From positions 27,844,001 to 27,908,000 of the forward strand of contig JAFFJZ010000006.1 of NCBI GenBank assembly GCA_018340375.1: a stretch of 64,000 nt of DNA, read 5' to 3'. The notes below the pieces were generated by a model. It searched no databases. It was given only the letters and a program-made list of their open reading frames with translations, and was not told the origin of the DNA. Source of the stretch: Gonatopus flavifemur (Eukaryota > Arthropoda > Insecta > Hymenoptera > Dryinidae). Positions 55,301 through 64,000 of this stretch are shown here, in pieces; position 1 is the first letter of the stretch, and each line of letters opens with the position of its first letter. The position numbers and the translations under genes were made by a program.

Positions 55301-58300
55301 ACGTTTACATTTAGTAGACAAAATATGATTCAAGTATTTTACGTACGATAGCAGTAGTGTAAAGAAATAAATCCGGATGATTGCATATTTTTCTTAAAGC
55401 GGACAAAGCGATTAAAAGTCGAGCTCTGTATCTTCCGTTCATTCCACTATCTCTGTCGTGTAAAACCAATGATACGTCATCGGATCTTAGATAATTTTGA
55501 TACAATTTCTTCTGTTCGTCGGTGAAACTGCAAAATAAAACCTGGACAGGGGTGAAATGATAGATTGATAGAACGATAGATTGATCAACCCTCGAGTGGT
55601 AACCATGGTTCATTCGGGTCCAGACAAAAATCATCTTCAAAATCATAAAAAAAAGCGCATCTATCGTGTCATCTTATTGTGTCCTTTCCCCTCAAAAGGA
55701 ATTAACGTACGGATAATGAGGTGATACCAGCGACTCCTGAAGATGCAACCAGACCCATTGGTTAGAAGAGGACACAACCAAAACTATTCTGACAAATTAC
55801 TCGAAAACAAAGGAATGAAATCGAAATATCGCTCTGTACAGACTTTCTTCGAACAATAAAGGTGGTCCGTACAGAGCGATATTTTCCTTTCATTGCTTTA
55901 TTTTCTGATAATTTGTCAGAAAAGATTTGGCTCGGGTTGCATCGTCAGGGGCCGCTGGTATCCCCTTTAAAGTATCTAAAATCAAGGTTGGAAACTATCC
56001 TATCATTCAACAGTAATGTCACCAGGGTGTTTAGCAAAATATGATTTTGGAATTCCCGACTTTTTCCAGGATTTTTTGGGAAATTCCTGGATCGAAAATA
56101 AAATGCACACACATCAATTTCAATTACCAAATCGGCTCCAGTTGATTATAATGCGTTTTGAACACGAAAATTTGGGAATTCTTTCGAAAATTCTTGAAAC
56201 AGTCGCAAGATCTCTGAGAGGATATTTGAAACAACTCTCGAATCTCCCTCAGGTAGAAATATTCTATTGAATCCTATCACAAATGGTGAAATTTTTGATC
56301 AAATATCATAGAATTCCATTGAAACCTATTCATTTTCCCATTCGTCAATGAGATTTTATAGATTATTTGTAAAGGGGCCGTGAAATAGGACTTCTTGAAT
56401 TCTGTAAGGTTTCTGGAATTCTATAAGAATTCAAAAAGAATTTTTTTTTTAGAATTCTTTAGTGAATCATTCACTAGCTGTCTAGACCTGGCTGAAGAAA
56501 TTATTCTGAAAATATCTGAGAATCTTTGCATAACTCTCAAAATTATAACAAAAAATATCAATATTTATTTTAATTAAGATTTGAAATAATCAATATTCAA
56601 TACAATGAATTATTCGTCTATGGGGAAAACTTTTCCAAGTTTAAAAATTCTGCACACACAAAAATAAAAATATGATTGAAAATTTCCCGGAATTTTGTTC
56701 ATTTCCTGACTAATTCCCGACTGCTGAACACCCTGAGTGTGAATATTTTTTCCCTCAAAACACCATCTTGCTTAAAAATCCATAGAAATCATAATATTTC
56801 TTTCGTTTGGTTGCATAAGTGTTGAAAAATACATGTTTAAATAATATCTGTTGGCAATTTGAATTGTAGCCTTTGAAAACAGACTGCTTGAAATATGCAG
56901 GACACGAATGACCCATCGTTACCCAATTTGAATATTTGAGTGTTAGATTGAAAAAAAAGACGTGAGATTCTAACCTGTTCGTTTTTATCTGGTAAATTAA
57001 CATGATGTTTCACATCGGCTTTGGTTCTTCGTAACATGTACGGAGTGATAGCATCCTTGAGCATAGTAGCGATTTGTAAGGCTGTTGCTTCTTGGAGGGA
57101 CGTAGCGTTCGCGTAACCACCTCGCACTATAGGAGTAGCGCAGTGTTCCAGAAATGCAGGTAGAGTGCCGAGTTTCCCCGGAAGAATAAAGTCGAAGAGC
57201 GACCATAACTCTTTCAAAGAATTCTGCATCGGACTGCCGGTTAATAACAAACGATGAGGAGTTGAGAATTCCTTTACCGCTTTGCTCACCTAAACAATTC
57301 AATTGATAATTTTCCTTTCGCTCTTGAAATGTTGTATGTGATATTGCGATTACAAACGTATATCCCGTACTTTAGCTTCTGGATTTCTTATTTTGTGACC
57401 CTCGTCGAGGATGACGTAATGCCAATTAGTATTTACAAGCAGATCTTTGTGACGTAGCACTCCAGAGTAAGATGTGATGAGTACACCTCCGGTATTTTTT
57501 AATGAGTATTTTACAAGATATTCGGCGTCGCCTTGAAAATTTCAATTTTTCAATTAGAATTCTTGAAAATATGTTTAACATATTGGGAGTACAAATTAGT
57601 TCGGTCCGGTTTGAAAAGATGACTCTCGCTCTCATGAATGTTTCATAGTCGCAACCGATTTCAATTGTTTTTGAGAGAGTGGATAATATTCAGTTGATAT
57701 CACTCCGAGTTCCTTCCAGAATCCCGATTTTTACTCAGTGAAGACTCAGTCAAATTTCGTTTTAACTAAGCAGCATTGGCGGGAGGTGCTAGTTTTCTGT
57801 TTTGATTGGAAAAACAGTGCAGCTGAAGCCCATCGAATGCTCGTGGAAGTTTATGGTGACAATGCTCCAATTGATAAATCATGTAGGGAATGGTTTCGAC
57901 GTTTTAAGAATGGCGATTTCAGTGTCGGAGACAAGCCTCGCTCAGGACAACCACAAAAATTCGAAAACGAGGAATCGGAGGCTTTACTCGACGAAGATCC
58001 GAGTCAAACGCGACAGGGGCTTGCGAAATCATTAGGAGTTACGCAACAAGCAGTTTCCGTACGATTACAATCCATGGGCATGATTCAAAAGCAAGGCAAT
58101 TGGATGCCTTATGAGTTAAAGCCTAGAGACATCGAACGGCGATTTTTCACTTGCGAGCAGCTGATTCAAAGACAACGAAGAAAGGGGTTCTTACATCGGA
58201 TTGTGACAGGAGATGAGAAATGGATATTCTACGATAACCCCAAGAAAAGAAAATACTATGCTATGCCCGGTCGGTCAATCGTTGCCATCGACTTCAACAT

Positions 58301-61300
58301 CGACACCAAAGAGGAATATTCATGGTTCAAAGATCCCGCTGTGTATCTGGTGGGACCAAAAGGGTGTTATATACTATGAGCTGCTAAAACCTGGTGATCG
58401 GTATAGGCTACAATTGATTCGTTTGAGTCGTGCGTTACGAGAAAAACGTCCGGAATACAAGGAAAGACGTGACAAAGTTATTTTTTTACACGATAACACT
58501 CGGCCTAATGTCGCAAAAGTAATGAAAAATCATCTGGAAACGTTGAAGTGAGATATTCTACCGCACCAGCCGTACCTGCCGGACATTGCTCCTTCCGATT
58601 ACTGGTTATTCCGATAGATGCAGCACGATTTGGCAGGCCACCGATTCACTACGTTCGAAGAAATCGAGAATTGGCTCCTAACTTGGATCGCCTCGAAAGA
58701 CGAGACGTTTTTCCGTAACGGGATTCGAAAATTACCCGAAAGATGGGAAAAAGTGATAGCCAGCGATGGACAATACTTTGATTAGTTTGATAATTCATAT
58801 TCTTCTGAAATAAACGCATCTTTAACTGTAAAAAAACGGACTGAATTAATTTGTACTCCCAATATTTTTCACGTACCATTGTAAGTACCGGACTGATGTA
58901 GAACAGCGGCTCGTAAAATCGGCCACCAGTCGTGAAGATGTTTCACCCACTGTTCCATCAAAGTGGCAGGACAAATGATCAACGTTGGGCCCAATCCTCT
59001 GAATCTATTTACGTGATAAACGTTCGATGAATAGCAGGGAAAGGATATTCTAAGGGAATTTAGGAACTAACCGAAACGGTGGACCCTCGATTTAAGGAGC
59101 AATATCACTTTGTGGACGGAAAAATTGACGTTATTTTCAAAGTGTTGCCATGAAGTCAAAAAATAATGATAAATGTATGTGGCTTTTTGCATATGAAAGT
59201 ACCAGTCTTTGGGTACAAAAAATACTTTTTATTCAAGTTTTTTAATCCAAAATGGTGGCATGGTAGGTAGGTCAAAAAAACATTTGTTTTCTTATGGTTA
59301 AAACAGGCGTACCGCTAGAGGTCACAATTTTTAATGTAGAACAAAAAATAAAAAAGTTCCTTAAAATATAGCTCAAAATCGAGCTATCTACGTAGGATTT
59401 TTTCGAAAAACAGATTTTGACAGGGTGTCCAGTAGAATGTATCAATGAAATTCCCGACGAATTCCCGGATTTTTCCCGACAATTTTAAAAAAATTCCCGA
59501 ATTTCGGTGTTATTACTACAATACACCGAAAAAACCGTTTTTTAGAATTAAAAATATATTTTTCAAGCCTTATCGGAATGATCTAAAATATAAGGATAGT
59601 ACTCAATAAACATTTCGAGTCGAAAAGATCTCTTTCAAGATTATATATATTTTTAGAGCACTTTTAGATATATTTTGGACAAAATACATCTTTTTGACGT
59701 CTTTTTGTTTTATTGAGGAGACCTGGTAAATAGAATAGAGGATAGTAGGAGACGTAGAAATACTTCAAAAATTATATCCAATGACAGTTGCTAATGAAAA
59801 CATTTTTCCAATATTTTTCACAGCTCAATCCCCTAAATAACTCTGAAGGTAGTTCTCTTGCAATATTCAGCTTCAAATTTGAAAAATTATTGTCAAGTAG
59901 AGGACCAAGGTCGAAGGGATTCGATAATCATATTTGTTGGGGCTTATATTCTTGTTTATTACAAAAGAAAAAAACAACTTAAAATATAAACAAAGAACTT
60001 TGTAACAACCACACAAAATTTTTCATGGTTTTTTTCTTGAAAAATTTTCATTTTTCATCCGTTCATGGCTTATTTTCTTCCTTGTGAGATTTGAAAAACC
60101 TTTACCATCGGGATTTTTTATATGTATTATCATGACATTGTCACACGCTTTTGTTTATGGGAATTTATTTTACTAATTATAAACAAAAACGTGTAACAGT
60201 GGCATGATAATAAATATCAAAAATCCCCGATGGTAAAGGTTTCAATTTATTGGAACTAATGGGAATATTGGTGAAATTCAATAAGTAATGGGTTTCTTAT
60301 GGGAGATTTCTGACTTCATTTCAGAATGTATGAATTTTATTGATCAATGAGTATTAGTTGGATTATTTCAACATTCAAATTTATTGGGAATAATAGGAAA
60401 GTTTACAGATCCTAGTATTCTATAACTATGTATCAACAATAACCAATTTAATTTTAGAATTTCTTTCATTGCAATAAACCATTGGTTTTCATCAAAACTT
60501 CCGGTGACCGCGATGTATTGGAACTAATGGGAAAGTTGATAGAATTGGAGACTATAATCATAAAATACCCAAATGAATCAAACTAAACAGATAAAAGTGG
60601 TTCTTTGAATTTAAGAAATTTTTATTCGAATAGGGCGAAATAAATATTCCTTTGACTGACATCAATATTTTTTTAGTTCAACAAAATTTATTATTTGCTT
60701 CTTGTTCCAAAGCATATATTTGTTTGTATCGAAAAAATATTTCTTTCTGTTAAACAAATATTTATTTCGCCCTGTCCAAATAACAATTTCTTCAATTCTA
60801 AGAAACACTTATATCTGTGTAGAAAATATCTTCTTGATACCAATAGAATTTGTATTATTGATAAAATAACCATTAAATCCCACTGAAAAATATTTCACTG
60901 GTATCACTTAGGATATTAATGATCAATAAAATACTGATTAAATCCAATCAAGAAATATTTCATTGGTATGAATCGGAATTTTTATTAATCATAAAATACC
61001 GATTGAATCCAATTGGAAAATATTTTATTGGTATCAGTGGGGAATTTCCGATGCAGAAACTCAATTCATTCCAATAAAACTTTTCTCGTCGGATTTGATC
61101 GGAATTTTGAATAATTATAAAATACCGATTAAATCCGATTAAAGAGTTGAAAATGAGAAATTTCCGATGTAGAAACTCAATTATCCCCTTCCGATAGAAT
61201 TTTTTTTAATCGAATTGAATCGGATTTTTTCAACCAGGAAACCGAGGCTGGCGGAAAACTTTCCAAGCAACATAACATCCTGGTTCTCATAGCAATTCAT

Positions 61301-62928
61301 AAGAAATTATTCTTATTATGAAACATTATGGATTTGAAACAGGATATTTATAAGTAAATCGCGAAGTCCTATGAATTTTTGTTTATGATTCATCAGGAAT
61401 ATTTATGAATATTATGAATATATATATTCATAAGTATTCATGATGAATCATAAACACAAATTCATAGGACTTCGTGATTTACTTATAAATATCCTGTTTC
61501 AAATCCATAATGTTTCATAATAAGAATATTTTCTTATGAATTGCTATGAGACTTTCAATGCAATGAAAGTGATTCAAATTCTAATTTAATTAATGAAAGT
61601 TTTCATTTTAATCACACGAAAACATATAAAATGGATGATATGAAATTGAATAAACTTTCAAATTTATAATTTAAAAAAATTCCCGAATAATCGACGAATC
61701 CCCGACAAATTCCCGGATATTCCCGAAGAATTCCCGGATTTCTCGAATTTCCCGGAGACTGGACACCCTGTTTGAGGAAAATGGCGTCATTTTCGATTTT
61801 TTTTGGAAAGAATCGGCTATAAAATCGGTAAAAAAGCTGATATCGAAAAAATCCTACGTAGACAGCTAGATTTTGAGCTATATTTTGAGGAACTTTTTTA
61901 TTTTTTGTTCTAGATTGAAAATTGTAACCTGTAGCGTCACGCTCATTTTAACCATGAGAGAAAAAAATGTTTTTTTGACCGTACTATCATGCCGTCATTT
62001 TGGATTGAAAAACTTGAATGAAAAGTGTTTTTTATACCCAAAGACTAGTACTTTCATATGCAAAAGACCCCATACATTTATAATTTTTTTTGACTCCATG
62101 GCAACACTTTGAAAATAACGTCAATTTTTCCGTCCGCAAAGTGATATTACCCCTTGAAAAAAAAAAAAAACAGGAAAACATTTATGTGACAAGTATTACT
62201 TGAATTATTTATCACTTCCTTAATTTTACTTTTCGCATGAAGTCTTATTTTTTCACAATGAATATCTTATTCTGTAACAGCCCTGGTTGAAAAATCCATT
62301 AAATTGAATGAGATTGAATCAGAACATTGTGCAAGATTCAATAAGATTTGGCGAGAATTAATCGGTTCGTTTAACCAGGGAGGGCAATATTGGATACTCG
62401 ATTTAAAAAAAAGAAAAAGGGAAACATTTCACTAAAAATTAGGTAATTAATTGAGAACTAACCGTTTTTACGTTTCAGAACTGATCGTTTTCTTTTAGAA
62501 GTAACTTTTCGATAAGAACTGACTCTTATAATATGCCCTGATGAATAGCAGCGTGATATATTGAATTCTCAAAAATTCTCACCTTCCACCATCGGAGAGC
62601 AAATCACTGCAATCCAAACCCGCTAAGAATGCGATAATTTGTATCGTTTTACCTAGACCCATCTCATCTCCCAGCAACCCACCGAGATCACGACCGTGCA
62701 ATTCCCATAACCATTGTACAGACACTTTTTGATATCTAGAAAATGATGATTATTAAAATCAACTATAGATGATCTTTGTTTTTGACCTTTTTTATACCTA
62801 CTTGTACAATTTCTTCCATATGCATTGAGGAACTTTAAATAAATTATCAATTTTGTGTACATTTTTCGTCTTTCTCGTACAACCGCTATCTTCTACTCTT
62901 TGCCTGTAAATATCTTCGTCTCCATCGT
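43322..62928 (-). CDS. ERCC6: DNA excision repair protein ERCC-6 (CSB/Rad26), C-terminal ~806 residues
   Basis: Eleven minus-strand exons, in translation order: 62928-62802, 62735-62583, 59004-58877, 57531-57371, 57289-56975, 55541-55347, 55275-55129, 44731-44621, 44549-44346, 44269-43567, 43500-43322. All joins are GT-AG and in frame. SNF2 helicase motifs are present: GDEMGLGKT (I, ATP-binding), DEGHKIRN (II), [11 protein letters not shown] (III), [10 protein letters not shown] (IV), [18 protein letters not shown] (V) and RAWRIGQ (VI). The segments [11 protein letters not shown] and [16 protein letters not shown] are typical of ERCC6. CSB is the DNA-dependent ATPase that loads onto stalled RNA polymerase II in transcription-coupled repair. 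The C-terminal exons are E/Q- and K-rich and poorly conserved. The N-terminus lies right of the window. Introns range from 66 nt to 10.4 kb; the long ones are filled with transposons. Confidence 0.95.
44989..45842. mobile_element. 850-bp TIR element (GAGATGTGCGAA ends) with TA duplication
   Basis: TA then GAGATGTGCGAATC at 44991; the inverse TTCGCACGTCTC ends at 45840, followed by TA. The interior near both ends is rich in CGAAT/ATTCG words. It has been invaded: a CCCAGATAGCACAAG terminus lies at about 45468 and copy 3 of the 224-bp MITE at 45540-45763. Confidence 0.7.
45540..45763. mobile_element. 224-bp palindromic MITE, copy 3 of 3
   Basis: Same arms and loop as the copies at 31355 and 33762. 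The left terminus has decayed (ACAGACAAAATAATTTAG), while the right retains TTTCCGTG. It is nested in the 850-bp element at 44991-45840. Confidence 0.82.
47872..48091. mobile_element. TTAA-flanked foldback inside the 2967-bp element
   Basis: TTAA at 47872-47875 and 48088-48091 enclose CCCTCATCCTGAC and its inverse GTCAGGATGAGGG. The termini resemble the large foldback at 16842 (TTAACCCTTTTCGTCCTGA). Confidence 0.6.
48115..48213. repeat. ~99-bp perfect-looking hairpin
   Basis: The left arm GATGTCCCATGCGACACAAT and the right arm ATTGTGTTGTATAAGACATC enclose a conserved CAGAACAATT/AATTGTTCTG and GAACTCC/GGAGTTC, with a ~13-nt loop. Confidence 0.7.
49244..49497. mobile_element. 238-bp hAT-like MITE with 8-bp target duplication
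   Basis: CAGCCCTACCCGACTC begins at 49252 and the inverse GAGTCGGATAGGGCTG ends at 49489. GTTCTTAC is duplicated at 49244-49251 and 49490-49497. The other copy of the host repeat (62.2-62.5 kb) has a single GTTCTTAT at this point. CAG..CTG ends with an 8-bp duplication are typical of hAT elements. Confidence 0.85.
49795..50370. repeat. Long hairpin at the left end of the ~4-kb transposon
   Basis: Arms 49795-50065 and 50095-50370 are inverse copies with about 80-90% identity by eye. They share CTCAACGGCATTTGG / CCAAATGCCGTTGAG and TCGTATCTCAATGAAA. The loop is ~30 nt. Confidence 0.8.
50378..50482 (-). pseudogene. Antisense fragment of the element's own transposase-like ORF
   Basis: Read on the minus strand this encodes [16 protein letters not shown] and [13 protein letters not shown]. 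It matches residues of the intact ORF at about 51400-51486 ([29 protein letters not shown]). It adjoins the right arm of the hairpin. It looks like the remnant of a second, internally deleted copy joined in inverse orientation. Confidence 0.85.
50740..52404 (+). CDS. Transposase-like protein (554 aa), intact, family unassigned
   Basis: I place the start at the ATG at 50740 (context cacaaATGG); the frame is open further upstream but without an ATG. It is uninterrupted to TGA at 52404. CxxC pairs at residues 14/17 and 58/61 give a ZAD-like zinc-binding pattern; a CYFCC lies near residue 95. The rest contains motifs I associate with a repeated arthropod/cnidarian protein family: [52 protein letters not shown] and [13 protein letters not shown]. 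Conserved Asp/Glu in YIDTSK, GDLK and EEQGE are candidate DDE-type catalytic residues, by inference only. Its position between TIRs supports a transposase. It lies antisense in the 10.4-kb ERCC6 intron. Confidence 0.75.
   Translation: MASRKCINAPDNFCYICGNYVIKRQQQIISKCIEELYDSYFKINIKNQDKQWAPHKVCSTCVRELRKWSRGEKHCFSLQTPMIWMEPQNHINDCYFCCSNIKGFNSKNKAAISYPDIRSVILPTYKDPDSKELCHPAQPFSSDPSLFQEAIMNTSDPDDGYYECNETPPLFSQSELNDLTRDLNLPEDAAELLGSRLKEKNMLDRTKNFYWYRNREKDFLPYFAQEKNLVYCCDVPGLLKMFDVEYNPNDWRLYIDTSKRSLKVVLLHNCNKFASLPIGHSTHLKECYENLDFVLKKINYSNHNWTICGDLKILTMLLGQQGGYTKYPCFLCEWDSRNRARHWIQKDWPQRASLNPGSKNVVHETLVDRSKILLPPLHIKLGIMKQFVKALPKDGLCFKYLCDKFKHLSDAKIKEGVFVGPDIRKLMQDPDFEKTMNKTEKLAWKSFKEVVQHFLGNRKSPDYENIVNSMLNNFKILGCNMSIKLHYLHSHIDFFPENLGAVSEEQGERFHQDLKVMETRYQGRWDVRMMADYCWMLKRDEPNHEYNRKIKQKF
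52850..53480. repeat. Direct duplication of ~290 bp in the right end of the ~4-kb transposon
   Basis: Segments at about 52850-53125 and 53195-53475 align throughout. Each runs from ACAACTTGGAAT-like to GGATTCTACGCAG, with spacing about 345-350 bp. Only the second pairs well with the left TIR. Confidence 0.7.
53882..53993. mobile_element. ~110-bp foldback with CACAGTACCACAGTC ends
   Basis: The left CTCACAGTACCACAGTCC and right GGACTGTAGTGCTGTGTGG pair. GGATC occurs at both outer borders and may be the target duplication. Host repeat copy B lacks it. Related termini (CCAGATAGCACAAG) occur near 33318, 45468 and 46301. Confidence 0.6.
54293..54630. mobile_element. 338-bp foldback with ~160-nt arms
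   Basis: Starts GGAGAAACAATCCAATTAGC and ends with its inverse. The centre is GGGGTGATTCAATG..CATTGAATCACCCC with a loop near 54458-54468. The arms are almost identical. Confidence 0.8.
55715..55970. mobile_element. Foldback MITE with GGTGATACCAGCG termini
   Basis: Left end GGTGATACCAGCG, right end CGCTGGTATCCCC then TTTAA. Inner arms carry GACAAATTACTCGAAAA and GCTCTGTACAG, as in the element at 27.53 kb, around a GGTGGTCC centre. It lies in an ERCC6 intron. Confidence 0.72.
56023..56735. mobile_element. 713-bp element with CAGGGTGTTTAGCA TIRs
   Basis: The left CAGGGTGTTTAGCA and right TGCTGAACACCCTG pair. Subterminal ATTCCCGAC words occur near both ends. Non-coding. No matching target duplication was seen (GTCAC versus AGTGT). 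Relative of the 46065 and 59421 elements. Confidence 0.65.
57581..58863 (+). mobile_element. mariner element (~1.28 kb) inside a small ERCC6 intron
   Basis: TA-flanked. The TIR TTGGGAGTACAAATTAGTTC at 57583 has its inverse ending near 58861. The size and D,D34D spacing fit mariner. The right boundary may be off by one base. It interrupts the intron between ERCC6 exons 58877-59004 and 57371-57531, on the strand opposite to the gene. Confidence 0.92.
57738..58785 (+). pseudogene. mariner transposase, inactivated
   Basis: The N-terminal frame (open from 57738, no ATG near the expected start) reads [33 protein letters not shown] and [12 protein letters not shown], the last holding the first catalytic Asp. 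A frameshift near 58270-58290 moves to the +1 frame ([33 protein letters not shown] with the second Asp). A stop follows at ETLK, then [11 protein letters not shown] with the third Asp at exact D34D spacing, and a second stop. The last readable part is [16 protein letters not shown]. One frameshift, two stops and loss of the start codon make it inactive. Confidence 0.92.
60088..60247. repeat. 160-bp hairpin with ~65-nt arms
   Basis: The left TTGAAAAACCTTTACCATCG and right CGATGGTAAAGGTTTCAA, with matching TGTTTATxxxATTATAAACA flanks around the loop. Nested in the 2350-bp element. Confidence 0.7.
61291..61550. repeat. 260-bp hairpin with ~125-nt near-perfect arms
   Basis: Arms run from TCTCATAGCAATTCATAAG to its inverse CTTATGAATTGCTATGAG, including GGACTTCGTGATTTACTTAT. 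The centre is TGAATATATATATTCA. Nested in the 2350-bp element. Confidence 0.82.
62155..62541 (-). mobile_element. Host repeat copy B in ERCC6 intron
   Basis: The inverse of the repeat at 49.2-54.0 kb. It contains, in order, the blocks CATATTATAAGAGTCAGTTC, AACGGTTAGTTCTC, CAATATTGCCCT and GAAAAGTAAAATTAAGGAAG, without copy A's three insertions. It carries one of its own at 62281-62380. Confidence 0.75.
62279..62380. mobile_element. 100-bp CCCTGGTT foldback with 2-bp duplication
   Basis: CCCTGGTTGAAAAATCC at the left and TTTAACCAGGG at the right, with AAATTGAATGAGATTGAATC-like filler. Compared with the empty site in copy A (TTGCCCTGTTACAG), the insertion is flanked by a 2-bp CT/AG duplication. 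Confidence 0.7.
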
Positions 62929-64000
62929 CTAGAACTATAAAAACATACACTTTATAAAAAATCCTCAAACAATTCTGCTATTTTACTGCACCGAGTATAG
63001 TAATTTTACAACCCACGCATCACTCTTTGTCTAAAAGATACAGAGGTGTGAAAATTGTGATTTCCAAAACTGTTCCAACTTTCCTCTCAAAGGGAAAGCA
63101 ATCATTTATGGAGTACTGGTTTTATTTCTTGATATAAATACTTCTCAAGCCCTCCATTTTTGAACGAAAGAATATTCCATGATTACTATATAACAATCTG
63201 ATTTGTACAAATCTTCATATGTCTTTAAATAACTAACAATGTGCAATATTTTGATATTAAGAACTGGTGTTTCATTGTATCAAATTTATATACACGACAA
63301 GGAATGATAGTTGGATTGCGATGAAACCAATAAAAATCCCGGTCGGAATTTGTTGTTAACTATTCTAAATTCCCAGCGGGTATGTTTCTATCCTCACATA
63401 CCGTTTAGTTTGAGATCATTGGATCAAATTGTTATAATAATGGAAAAACTATTATATCAACAATCACACGAAATAGTACTCCACAGATAAATGCACAATC
63501 TGAGGCAAAAGTTGGAGTTATTTTGAAAATAACAATTATTCTAGTAATTTTCACACCTCTGTATCTTCAAGAACGTTTTCAGATAATACCTTTTAGAATT
63601 TTCTAAAAGATATCTTCCAGAAATCTTGAAAAAGATTTCTGAAACGTTCTTGAAGATATCTTTGAGAAGTAAGAACAGTTCAAAACTTCTAAAAGATGTC
63701 TATTCATGTTGCATAAGACTTCTTGCATTATTCTTAATTATTTATCAAGATATCTTTTAGACAACGAGTGCTGTGTGGGGAGTTTATCATCAAATTGCCG
63801 TTCTGCTTTTAGCAGTTTGTAGAATTAACATTTCCAGACGCGATAATAATCGGACCCATTCTGAGGACAGCAAATTTATCATCGCTGTAAAAATAAACAG
63901 CATCCTCCAGAAATTTATGATTCTATGCGTGAAATTGCAGTGCTGCGATCACCATTTCGAATATCGTTTCTCAAATGGACTTGTAATGAATTTATACAGC
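62929..64000. other. No exon recognised; upstream intron of ERCC6 with inverted repeats
   Basis: I could not find the next N-terminal ERCC6 exon. An inverted pair, AAGATACAGAGGTGTGAAAATT at 63035 and its inverse ending 63567, suggests a ~530-bp element. Sequence from 63567 to 63780 repeats AAGATATCTTTTAGA-like words and ends with a GTGCTGTGTGGGG terminus like that at 53.99 kb. Confidence 0.45.

Larger units (their letters stand above)
59416..61775. mobile_element. 2350-bp element with CAGGGTGTCCAGT TIRs and TTTGA duplication
   Basis: Starts CAGGGTGTCCAGTAGAATG (59421) and ends ACTGGACACCCTG (61770). TTTGA lies on both sides. Both ends carry runs of AATTCCCGA/ATTCCCGG words. Non-coding; it includes palindromes at 60088-60247 and 61291-61550 and an inverted pair at ~60612-60812. 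Same family as 46065 and 56023. Confidence 0.78.
59092..62155. mobile_element. Foldback element with TTAAGGAGCAATATCAC end, split by a 2.35-kb insertion
   Basis: Left outer arm 59092-59420 (TTAA, then GGAGCAATATCACTTTG). Right outer arm about 61771-62155 ends CAAAGTGATATTACCCC followed by TTGA. The arms match over ~330 nt, including CGTCAATTTTTCCGTC and TTTTCATATGCAAAAGxC words. The element was ~720 bp before the insertion at 59421-61770. Confidence 0.75.

Noticed and set aside
57738..58379. 213-codon frame as a functional mariner transposase
   Set aside because: The open frame has no ATG at the expected start, shifts frame before the second catalytic Asp, and the remainder has two stops.
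49228..62541. Reading the two inverted host-repeat copies as the ends of one 13-kb transposon carrying ERCC6 exons
   Set aside because: The repeats are two independent dispersed copies in separate introns. Homology continues inward in each copy as a single repeat unit, and the ERCC6 exons continue in frame on both sides.

Overview
This window comes from an animal nuclear genome, almost certainly an insect. Genes have short canonical GT-AG introns of 60-100 nt beside a few very long ones. The non-coding DNA is AT-rich, with many microsatellites and a very dense load of small foldback and terminal-inverted-repeat (TIR) DNA transposons. An ERCC6/CSB ortholog argues against Drosophila, which lacks CSB. 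A hymenopteran or another non-dipteran insect is plausible, but the sequence alone does not settle the order.

Layout. (1) 1-3780 (+): the last two coding exons of a neuronal calcium sensor (NCS) EF-hand gene of the Drosophila CG7646 / NCS-2 type, whose 5' part lies left of the window. (2) 3781-12583: 3' UTR and gene-free DNA. (3) 12584-19012 (+): a complete neurocalcin gene (192 aa, four coding exons); its 5.7-kb last intron holds six foldback/TIR elements. (4) 19013-40938: about 22 kb with no recognised gene. It holds microsatellites, many MITEs, a large inverted element with five copies of a 214-bp tandem repeat, and a 1.6-kb run of abutting foldback elements. (5) 41065-42766 (+): a NYN-domain (Regnase/N4BP1/KHNYN-type) ribonuclease gene whose disordered N-terminal half has SUMO-interacting-like motifs. 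(6) 43322-62928 (-): the C-terminal ~806 residues of ERCC6/CSB, a SNF2-family DNA translocase of transcription-coupled repair, in eleven exons. It is convergent with the NYN gene, and its N-terminus lies right of the window. (7) 62929-64000: no recognised gene; more inverted repeats.

The ERCC6 introns are a graveyard of mobile DNA. They contain a ~4-kb element with an intact 554-aa transposase-like ORF of a family I cannot name, and a dead mariner (D,D34D spacing kept, ORF broken) inside what was a ~63-nt intron. They also contain a family with CA..TG termini and subterminal CCCGAC motifs, a 238-bp hAT-like MITE with an 8-bp duplication, and several layers of nested insertion. Two copies of one host repeat (49.2-54.0 kb and 62.2-62.5 kb) act as mutual empty sites, so the insertion order can be read directly. 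All ERCC6 exons nevertheless join in frame.

The most unusual feature is a set of foldback elements bounded by TTAA-like targets, starting mostly with GGGGATACC or related G-rich termini. They share architecture more than sequence, and several lie end to end at 38.3-39.9 kb.
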